Source: Undaria pinnatifida (taxonomy: Eukaryota; Sar; Phaeophyceae; Laminariales; Alariaceae). Taken from it: a stretch of DNA of 64,000 nucleotides. The stretch spans positions 6,503,014-6,567,013 of the forward strand of contig JABAKD010000026.1 in assembly GCA_012845835.1 (NCBI GenBank). The letters run 5' to 3'. Position numbers and translations under genes: made by a program. Positions 1 to 11,000 of the stretch are shown here, piece by piece (position 1 is the first letter of the stretch; the number at the start of each line of letters is the position of its first letter). The notes under the pieces were generated by a model. It was not told where the DNA came from. It saw only the letters and a list, made by a program, of their open reading frames with translations, and made no database searches.

Positions 1-108
1 CGCTACTTTCAAGTAATTTGTCCCCAAAATCGTGGGTTCGGTTTTAAGGAGGCGTTAATGAGCGTGAGGTTCGCTTTCGGTTTGGTCTCATCTGTTTTTT
101 TTTTGCAG

Positions 109-200
109 CAAGCAGGGCTTGGACTGGCTTCGCTGGGGACGGGGGCAGGCATCATCGACCAACGCACTCATCAAGCTGATGGTGGTTTAGAAGTTACAAA
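109..200 (+). pseudogene. Duplicate of the leader exon, 208 bp upstream of the working copy
   Basis: After a ttttttttgcag acceptor, bases 109-150 repeat the start of the 317-484 exon (QAGLGLASLGTGAG versus QAGLGLVALATGAA), and 178-200 still resemble the GGSVEV part. The copy then degenerates, has no clear donor, and the frame continues to a stop at 376-378. It is either a relic of tandem duplication or an alternative acceptor. Confidence 0.55.
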
Positions 201-316
201 TATATATCCTGCTGCTTGGCTAACAATTGTGTTTTGGGGGTATGCATGTAGCCCTCTGAACGAGCGTGGATTTTTTTTCCTCCTGTGTTGTTCTGCTCTG
301 TCTTTTTGTTTTGCAG

Positions 317-484
317 CAAGCGGGGCTTGGATTGGTGGCGCTGGCGACGGGAGCGGCGACCGGGGCGACGCCTGCTGACGCGGCGGCGGGGGGGTCGGTG
401 GAGGTGATGAAGTTGAGGTTCGGGGACAAGCTGCGGAGGGCGTCGAAGATGCTGGACGAGCTGCAGATTGACATCTCCAATGAT
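317..484 (+). CDS. KOW gene, first exon in window
   Basis: Acceptor tttgttttgcag, donor gtgagg, phase 0 to 0, 56 codons. Encodes the hydrophobic leader followed by LRRASKMLDELQIDISND. The upstream exon is outside the window. Confidence 0.7.
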
Positions 485-3400
485 GTGAGGCCACGGCAGA
501 GACGCGGTTGATAGCGGTTGATAGTCTCAACTCACTTTGGTCCTTTTGGGGCCCGGGGATAGCGACCAACGGACACGATACGTGCAATATCACCCGCCGT
601 CTCCACGAGCGCGCAACAGTAGGAGTAGGATGATATTCTGCAAGTTGTGGCGTTATTGCGGTTCGGACACGAAATGAAATCGCCCCATAGCCAAGCAAGC
701 CCGCATTGCTTCGAATGGCCGATGATGCTGTAATCGCCACTTTTTTTTTCGTCGTTTTTTCCCCCGTGAAGTCTCCAAGGGGTTGAGAACCCCACCAATG
801 CTTTTGAGTAAATTTAGATTGGAATTTTTCGTGGGATCATTTTCCCAAGTGTGTATGGTTTGTCGTTCACATCAAACTGACCTTTGCACCCATCTATAAT
901 ACATCCAGCACAACCAGTGTCCATGCCGAAGCCTCCTCCTTGAGGAACAAGCTTTGTGCTCACAAACTACGAAAACAGTAAGAGGGATACCCAACCTCCC
1001 ACGAGTTTGAGCTAGAAAGTTTAAAAATTATTAAATATTTTTTCAGAAGAAACTAGCATCTCGAAGCGTTGCACGTGCTGAGGTTCTTTCTTTTCGCTCA
1101 GAGAAGAATCAAAAGCTTACTGAGTGGTCTCTCTAATTTCTCATATACGATGCTCTTGATGAGGCCTTCCTGTTGTGTCGCAGACCCCTCACCCCACGCG
1201 CGCGCACTGCAAAGTCTATATTAGAGGCTGTGCTGGCACATAGGGGGATATACATTCAAGTCATCCCACGGTAGAGGTGCAGCGGAAGTTTCTGAGCTCC
1301 TAGCAACAGGGGCTCTATGTCACGCGAACCATGACTTCGAAGGCGTTCAATCGCGCAATCCGACCAGCAGTTCTACGCGCTTGTCCTAAAACAACGATAT
1401 ACTCGTCAAAGTGTCAAGACTAGCCGGTAGCTCCTCGCTTGAGGAGGTCAACCAACCAACCAATCAGAAGGCCAGAAACGCCATATGACCCAGATAGTGC
1501 AAGCCCTACCGTAGAGCGACTCATTTACTGCCGACGCGTGCTACGACAGGGGTTTTGAGGTATACCAGGTACAAATTTTAGGCCGAAACCTTTTCTGAAT
1601 GACGGGGCTCCTTATCACACCTTAACCCAACATCTTCGGGATTCCATTTTTCTTTCGCAAAATGCTTCCTAGTCGTGTACCTAGTAGCACGCACCTACAT
1701 GTGGGCGATCGGATTGTTCATCGGAAAGCACTTTATTTTTTCTCAAATTCAGTACCTGGGCCTGGGGTGTAGGGGTATTATAGTATTATAGTATTATAGG
1801 GTATAAAGCTCCTCAAGCGAGGAGCCTCAGAAACAAAATGGTGATGTCACCTTTATACCACCGTAGCATGCGTCTGGCTTTGGAGTTGCAACTAGTTGTG
1901 TTCGGCCTTGTAACGGTTGGCGAACACCTTGCAGTAACGGCTGGTGAAGGCTTCGGGACGGCTGGCCAAGACACGAAAAGTAGGTCCAAAACGGGGGGGG
2001 GGGAAATGCGGTAATATTAGCTTGCACGTTTGCGTACAGTACACGTGCTGTAATGGTATCATAAATCTTGTCTGGCATGTACGTAGCGTGGTGTAGTATT
2101 CCCCTGAAGCCTAGTTGGCATATACGCACCGTGGTGTAGTTGGAAACTAACAGTCCAGGCATGGGCCGGTGGGTGGGTGGGTGGGTGGGTGGGTGGGTGG
2201 GTGGGTAGGTAGGTGGGTGGGCGAATTGACGGACTTTGAGGTTTACGAGTACTGTCGGCAGTAAGGCCCCCCCCCGTCCGCAGATAGGCTGTGGGAGGCG
2301 GTATAGTCGATGTCGACGGTATAAGCAGAGGGAACAAATGGTCCCGCGGGAGGCTGTGTGCGGCAAGGGGACAGATGATCTGTATATCGCAAAGCGAGGA
2401 TGCTCGGATCCCGGCGGCATCCTCTTTCCGCAGGCAGCAGCCCTTAACGAACACAACCCTTTTTGCCCAAGCAGCCTTCACAGCCTTTTAGAAACTACCA
2501 GTACGCCCTTTTTGGGGGGCGGGGGGATAACTTACTTAGAATTTGAATGGGTTCACTTTTGCAGGGGGGGGTCTACTACGCCCGTGAACGATGCTCGTGT
2601 TTTGTTGTGACGGCCTGTCTTTTACATTTAGATACCTTTTCTGTTTGACCATTAATATTTCACTTCTCCCTCCTGTCATGCCCCGCACGCTGCCTTGTGA
2701 CGTGTCCTTTAGGTACCTTTTCTCTTGATTGTAACACTGCGCTTCTCCCTGTCATGCTCCGCGCGCGGCGTTGTGTCTGTCTCGCGCCTCCAGGACTGGG
2801 ACCTGGTTTCTACGTACCCGAACGCGTTCCGTTCCCTGGTCCCAGTTTTTACGAAGTACACGGATGCTGCCTTCCCGGGAGACGACCCGGTGGACACGAC
2901 TACGAGGGTGGCGCTAAGGTGACTCATAATCGTGTCCGTTTTCATTTCGGGGTATTTCGTCGCGTCTTATTTTTTTTTACATTAGGCTTAAACCTAAATC
3001 ATGCCTAAGATATTTTTTCGGGGTGTTTTTTTTTGTTTTTCTGCTGCTGCAAAAGTATCCAACGCTATTCCTGAGTGAAATAGGTAAATGCGTTTTATCG
3101 TCACGTTTTTTTTTTGCCTAATTTCTCGTGAGTTGCGTTGGCCTTGAGTTACGACGTTCGTCGGTTTCAGTGCTATTATTGCAATATTGTGGTTTCTTGC
3201 CCCAACCGCGTTGGGTATCCGGCAAGATGCCTGCTATCGTTGCATAAGTATAGTACGGCGGTGGAGACGAAGGTCTGGCGCGTCTGGTATCTGGTAGCGA
3301 TGTCGAATCCGTCCCGGCGTCGCTCACTCCACGTTTTTTTTTTGTTAATAATGTTGAATGCACCACAGGTTTTTTGGGCCAAAACACTTGGAATTAGTGT

Positions 3401-5002
3401 AGTTCCCCCCACGTTTTTGGAGACAAAACACTTGGAATTAGTGTAGTTTTTTTTTCCAGCATCAAAAGAAGGCGCTTAACAACGGCAAGCATCCCTCCCT
3501 CCCTCCCTCCCTACCTCTCAAGACTTAACAGATCATAAAAGCAAAATATTTCTTCGAAACGTCAGTTTTGTTACGAGAAAACGACGAATTAAATACATAC
3601 CTGGTATGATAGAGAAGTATACTGGAAACTACAGTAATAAATTTATAAAAGACATGTGATGTTAGATCTAGCTCAAAATTCCCCACCTAAAGTAAAAATA
3701 CCAACACTTACCATTATAGTGAACAAGAAATGAGACCCCTCCTAATAAAAACTCACTCATGTAGTATATTACAAGCACCAACAACGCAGCTTGCAAATAT
3801 AAATATTGACCTGAAATTCGTCGAACTCACGGCTGACGTCCTTGAAATGTTTTTCATAAAATATGTATATGTGGGACGGTAGTCCCTTCGCAGGTTTTCT
3901 CTTTCTCTGATGGAGGTGTTAGTGTGGAGAAACATCACGAGGTGGGTTATATGCGCAACCGCACGCTCGCGGGTCAACAAAGAGGAAACACCTCAGAGTC
4001 CGCCTCGAGGAGCCAGGATGATCTTGAAGGATTATAGTGATAAGGAGGCGGTACAATCTAGGGAATAGGGACTGGTATCCACATATATACTCGTATATAT
4101 ATGTGTGTTTGTTTTTTGACAGAACAATATGACCCCTCCCATTATGAAAAAAACTCACCCACATAGTATATTACAAGTACCAACAACGCAGCTTGCAAAG
4201 ATGAGTATTGACCCGAAATTCGTCGAACTCACGGCTGACGTCCTTGTATACTTACCTGGTATACGATACTGGGGGGCTTCTACTGACGGATGGACGTTGT
4301 AGGATCGGATGCAAGGGGGGAAGTGAGGGTCACTCGCGAGACTTCCGGCGTCTCTCGTGCAATGATGACCCTGCGACTACAGCAGAGCACACGACGAGCG
4401 AGCGCAACGATACTTCCCTTGCCAATTGATAGGCCTACAGTAGAAGCTATTGGCAGTCATTCGATGTCTATGTCTATGTCTACTGCTGTAGTTGTTAGTT
4501 GCTCTGAACGTTGCCGCGAATCGTCTGGGCAGGTACGAGGTGGGTCGCTTTTTCGGAGCGGTGGAGCGGCTGAAACGCGCCTCGGAGGAGAAAAACAACC
4601 GCGAGGCCCAGAAAGCGTTCGCGGCGATGTCCGTCGCCTACGACCGGTATCTCAAGGTGAAAGCAATGAAAACGGCTGGTGTGGCGGTGTGGTTGATGGG
4701 TCGTGGAGTACGTCGGGCATGTTTTTTTACCATTTGTTTTTACCATTAAATTGAACGTGACTTAGCTGTCGCTATGTGGGAACTCGTGCAGCAGGTTGTG
4801 CAGCAGGACATTAATAACTGCTGTCAACGTGTGTGAATGTGCGTGGGTTGGAGAGTTTGTAGAATCGTAGATGTTGCTCGGCGGTCGTAGAAGCCGGCTT
4901 CAGAAGCATCTCGCACGGGACGCCGGATTTGTTTTGACGCGGCGTAAAATTGCGGCGTAAAATTGGTGTAAATTTAGAGTTCGCATTCGCTCATGTCGTT
5001 GC

Positions 5003-5036
<34 letters not shown>

Positions 5037-8000
5037 GGTGTTGGTGTTGGTGTTGTCTCACATGAACTCTTGTCAAAAACCTAGAGTCCGTGGTCACACA
5101 AAGGTGCTGGAGCCCTAGGAAGATCCGAAAAAATACGCGAAATCAAAATTCGTCCGGGAATTACTACGCTTTCCCGCCTAAAAACGCACGATACGGAAAA
5201 AGGCGCACATCGTCAAGTGAAAAGGTCCAATGTGCAAACTGAACTCACATGGCCGCGGGTATCCACTCAACTACAGCATAGAGTTCCCCCGTTCCCACTA
5301 CTAACCAACTCGCGGCTACAAACTACAGCGGTTGGGCTGCCTGCACCGTACGAACCGCACGATGATCGTGAGTATTGACGAACGCGCCTGCTGTCTGGAG
5401 TACTGTCGGAGTGACGACCCGCCGGCATGCAGTGAAACAAGAGCAATGGAACCAAAAACCACAGTACAGATATCAATGATCGGCCCTCCTTCCCGAGTTA
5501 TTTGACAGGTTGCAGCGCAGCTACGACGCCCGTGCCTGAAAATTGAAAATTTCCGGCGGGTCGTTCCCCGTGAAGGGTATACAAATCTTCTACAAACTCT
5601 ACAAAAATCAGTGACGTAAGTAACATGTTGTACTACTGCCTCGTAAAAATAACCCCCCAAAAAAAAGACGATCGCTGCTCTCATGATGATGATGTGCGTG
5701 CCGGTCGTGGGTCTCCGTGTGCCATCCTCCTGCTGTGGTTCTCCGTGGCCGCCTCATCGCCTTAGCTCACTCGGCCCGCTCCTTCGCACTTGCTCATGTA
5801 CCAGTCCGACATTAAATATAAGCTCGATAGGAATAGCACTTGAAAAATGTAAGTAGGTCCGAGATCTTACGGAGGGGGTGACAAATACACATCCCCGGAG
5901 CAACCAATGGATATTTCAATCCTTTCATGTATCGACGTGGTGCTACGAGGATAAACGATTCTCAGGTTTCTGGTGGCAGTACCGCCTGGCCTCAATTTCA
6001 TGTCGAGCATATCGGATACCTCGTGTATGTTTGTAAACGCACGAAAACAAAGTAACGGACAGTTCTTTATTGTTTGCATATCGAGTTTATATTTATTGTC
6101 GGACCAGTACGAATTATGTTTGGACCATGAATGCCTTGGTCCTCCTGGGTGGCAGCAATATTTTGAATCCCTTCGCACGGTCGTGGAGGTGCGGTAGGTC
6201 TAGGTCCCTCTACAGTGCTGGTTGCCCGCTACAGTGCCTGTGAAATCGCTTGGCGCGGATGGGAACAGCCATTATTGGCAGTGTGCGGAGTAAATAGTGC
6301 CCGCTACCGCTACATGCCGGTGTTTGTTTCTGCTGGCATTTAACGGCGCGATAGAGGAACCGCTACTCTGCTTGGTTTGAGGGTTCGACTCTCAAGTGAA
6401 ACAAGCGCTATATATCATAGCTGGAGAGTATTTTAATATTTTATGTGACCTAAACCTCTTGAAAACTATCCCCCCCCCCCGCCCCCCCGCCCTTTTTATT
6501 TTTATTTTGTTTTATTCTCCTCGCTTTCTCTTGCTTAAACGCCCCACCTAATATCGAAATCCGCCAGAGTAATAAACACTTCCACGCCCTGGATATCGCC
6601 TCGTTATCTTTTTAGACGCCGTCCGTGCCGCTGCTGCAATTCCCACCCACCCCCGCCCCCAACGCCTCCTCCTTCCCCACCACCCGCACCATCGCCTAGA
6701 CCTAGCACCACGCGTATAGCAAACCCCTACATCTATGCGACCTAAAGCCCTCCCCCCCCCCGCCCTCCGCCCCCCCCGCCACATCCCCCCCCCCTCCCCC
6801 ACAAGAAGGATTTATAGTTTCCACGCAAAAATTGACCTGCCCCACCCGTCCCCTTCCCCCCCCTCCCCCCCTCCCGCCCCCCTTTTGATCAAAATCAGGC
6901 CCCCACGTCCTAAAAACCTCCGCCCTCCCCTCACCGGAGATTCGACTTACAAAATTCACTTAATAAACTGATGCATTTCCTTCCACAGCTGTCAGATTTT
7001 GTCCCCCTCAGAAACGTGTTTTACAGTTTCCGCGCACAGACTGCCTAACATCACCCTGTTGACCCTGATAGCTACACTGTAGTTGCAAGGGGAGTCGCCG
7101 ACCTATATCCTCAATGAGGACACACAACCCGTAATACGCGCGATCGGAGTATCACACACAGCTTGCAAAGATGAGTTTTTTTCAAAATATTCGATCTCAC
7201 AGCTGGAGTGTATTTACATTTTCATAATATATTTTTGTGTTTTTGTACCTGTCGGGGCACAAATATAAGACACGTTTACATTGGCTTATAGTTATGATAA
7301 GCGTATTATATTTAGACCCAGACTGGTAGCGATGCCGCCCTAAAAACATGGACTCCTGTCCACCCTATGAATGGCGTGCCCCGTTTTGCGATGTCCCGCC
7401 CGACCACCTGATGTCCTAAAAAGAAAAAATAATAAAAACGAATATTTGTGATTATTGAGGCAGCAGCACCAGCATAGCCCTTTGTACCAGCAGCGTTGGG
7501 TTGGGTTGGGTTGAGGACGGTTAGAACGATTGACCCGCGCGAGTAGCTATTTGCAGCGAGAGCTGTAGCATCTTATGTGGGCACTACGTGTGAGTATTCC
7601 TACATATTCGTTAGGAATGGATATTCGGACAGGACCGATGTTGAGACTATCAACGTGGAGACACGGTCGATAATCGGGCAGGCCGATGTCCGGCTAGGCC
7701 CGATTTTCGGGCAGGGCCTCAGGAAACATCTGCAATGCGCGTTTTTTTTTTGTGGTTCGTTTTGTCGTGGGCGTGTGATGCGTAGGTTGCGTTTGCTCTA
7801 ATAATCTGACTCATCTGTTTTTACGATTTTACAACTAATTTTCAAGGACGTCAGCCGTGAGTTTGACGAATTTCAGGTCAATACTCATCTTTGCAAGCTG
7901 CGTTGTTGGTACTCGTAATATACTATATGAGTGAGTCGATTTGTTACGTTTTGATCGAGAGCTGTATAAAATCACGCAGCTTTCAAAGATGAGTGTCGGC

Positions 8001-11000
8001 ATTACGTTGATCGAACTCACAGCTGTCGTATTTGAAACCGATTTATTAAAGAACCTTGGCCCCGCTTTGGCAGAATGGTTGAATATGGACGGACGTTAAA
8101 CCCCGACCTAAGGAAAACTCTCGCAGAGAAGATGTAACGAGGCGAACTGTTGACTACCTCTCTGTCCGGAGCTATAATCAACCTTTAAACGTCAACATTG
8201 AAATAGAATGTTGCTTATGTTTCCGAACAGATACAGCGTGGTATCAACCCTTTTGGCGAAGCTGGACCAAGTCGTATCCGAGGCTGTGCTTTGCATCTTA
8301 ACCACGACTGTGTTGCTCTGCTGCTGCTTTGGTTATGGTATGCATTGTAGCGACTAATGTTATGTCGCTTTGCGTTATGTTGTGCCGTGTTAGTGTACAA
8401 TTCGACGCGAGTCGACGAGGGAAGAAAACGCTGAATTCTTCTCGCGATATTAAATAAGGCACGTAGCGTAGGGAGGATGGGGGAGGAGGGCCCGCTAACG
8501 GCTATGTGACCCCGGATCTAAGTTACTACTGGGAGTGAGCGCGAGGGTAGTGCGAGGATAGTCAATGGAATGAAGAAAGAAGAAAAAAAAATGTGTCGTA
8601 TTAACCATTTTGACGAGGCTGGTCCAAGCGTACCTACAGTTTTGGTATGTTTATTTGCTTGAGGTTGCGTTAACCACAAGTCTATGCTGCTCTGCTTGAC
8701 GGTGTTTTGTGACGTGTTGGTAGTGCTGTGTTGTGTTGCGTTGCGTTGTGTTGGTGTGGTGTGGTGTGGTGTGGTGTGGTGTGGTGTGGTGTTGCCTTGC
8801 TTTACGTCGTAACGTCGTAACCACTGCTATTATTTTGCTTTGCTTCGCGTTCCGTTTTGTTCGGTTGTTGTGTTGCGCTTCGTTTCAGGCGGGCAACCTA
8901 TACGAGAGCTACGACGCAGTGACATCGACGGAGGGCTTCTACGCAGGGGTGGACAACAGCAGTCTCAAATTTGTGGCTCCATCGAAGGACCCTCCCAAAA
9001 TCAAAGACAACGTGAGACCAGAGACCAAAGTTATGTCGGGTACGACGCCTGTTTTAGTTTTTTCGAAAGGGCATTCGTCCACTCCAGAGTGCGTGGAACC
9101 TGTCCTGTGACCGTGCACTTGATTTTGGCGATGAGTTGATGTGACACAACGCATTCGTGCATCGTTCCGATTACCGGTGTAGATACAGGTAATGTTTGAG
9201 ACCACGTATCGCAATACAGACCAGGGCTGTTCACGGGTCTGGTCAAACCTCGCATGTCGGGTCGGGTCGGTCCGAGATTTTTTTGATAAGAAGGTTGTCA
9301 AAATACCTTGACCCCATTGGTAGTTCAGAATGGAAAGCGTGTCGGAAAGCAGCAGTGGTGGCGAATACAGCATCGACCACCCACGCGAAGCTGCCCGGAC
9401 TGCTGGGGTAGGCAGGGGATGTTTCAGGCGTGCAGGAGAAGGAAGTTGCACGACGCGCGCCAGCATGCTGATACTCGTACTGCTGCACGTTCTTGTAGCA
9501 TTTTGGTCGATACATTACTGGAAGGGGTGAGAAGTAGTTGTTCTCCTTTTTTACCCTTTGTGGGAATCGCTTAACGAAAGGGTCCTGACGCACTTGCTGC
9601 TCCATCGCAAAGGAGCGCAGGCAGCCTGGAAGCGTGTACTTGTACAGCGGCCTTTTTTTCATACCGTACAGCAGCCTGTAGTGCAATACAGCAGTACGGC
9701 AGCTTACAGCAGCCCATAGTGTCGTACAGCAAGTACAGCAGCTTACGCCAGTGCGCAGGAGGTTACAATAGCCCGTGCTTGCTTGCTGGCGAAGGACGGC
9801 AAGGTAACCCCGCGGCATATTGCTGCCTTTGGACAGCTGTGTTGTATGCTTTTGAGCGCCCCCCGCCCTACCCATCCCGGCTAGGTGTATGCCGCGCGAA
9901 TGTTTCGTTTGTGTCGCATCGCGTTCCTGTAGATTTCAGAGCTGCGGGTTGGAGCAGGTTTCGGGGGGCGCCCTGCCCCCCACCCCCCACTCCTCAACCC
10001 TGCCCCGTCTGACCGCTCTCAGCACCATTAGAAGAAAAACGAGCGGCATAACCGAAAATATGCTAAAACTGAAGGCGCGTACTGTAGTGGAGAGGGGGGA
10101 GAAGAGCCTGCCTAGTGACCACGGATCTAAGTTACGACTAGGGACAGTGAAGGAGAAAGATGTCGACGACAATAGATAGGATGAGCCATAGCGCTCCATT
10201 GAGCACGAGGGCCAGAGGGCGCCACTTGGAGTGACTGTTTCCGACCATGGTGCCCCGTTGAATTTAAGGCAAACGCCCGCCGTGGGGTTCCGTGTCATTG
10301 CCTTCGTGATTCGTTTTTCATCGTTGTCGCGCGTAACATGTTAACATGTTATTATTCTGAACCGTTGGTGTGTCCAGGTTCTGTTGATAACTGGACCTGA
10401 CAAGGGCAAGACTGGCTACATAATTGGGGTGGAGAGCGGAAAGGCGATCATCAAGCTGGAGACCAGCGCCGCTGTCGGGGTTCGCGAGATCAAGGTGCGC
10501 CGCCGTGTCCCCTTTCCCCTGCCCCCAACTGCGTCCTCTTGTCCCCTGTCCCTGACTGTGCCCCCTGTCCGCTTTCCCTGGCTCTGTCCCCTATTAGTGA
10601 CTGCATCATCTTTCCCCTGTCCTCTGGAAGTGAGGCGAAGATGAATTACCGATCGTAGACCACTATACATACCTTGGCGTGGAGATTTCAAAAGAGTGTT
10701 CTTGGGATTGCACATACAGCAAAAATATTAGGAAAGAGCAAAACACACGTAGGCAAGATGGGTGCGATCCTAACAGACTCGCACCTTGACCCTTGAGATT
10801 TAACGATGTGTCCTGATGAATGTGGCGTACGGAATCTAGAATATGCAGAAGTACGGGAAGGGAACATGAAGTTCGCTAAAGAGCTGGAAACAGTACGCGA
10901 ATGACAGCAGCGTAAAAAGTACTAAAATGCTCAAATACGATGAGTAATACAGTACTAAAAGCGTAACAGGGAACCCACTCAAAACAATTAGAGACCTGAG

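Larger units (their letters stand above)
485..2793 (+). other. Intron after the leader exon
   Basis: Non-coding. Contains the MITE copy at 1259-1522, an inverted-repeat segment near 1750-1830 (ctcctcaagcgaggag), a (GGGT)n microsatellite at about 2166-2222 and poly-G/C runs. No convincing ORF. Confidence 0.6.
4657..8888 (+). other. Largest intron of the KOW gene
   Basis: Holds a (GTT)n array, a ~0.8-kb C-rich element (6410-7230), repeat A copies (7150-7212, 7838-7935 inverted, 7972-8030), a SINE-like repeat F copy (8400-8593) and a GGTGT microsatellite (8750-8793). No exon-like ORF. Confidence 0.6.
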
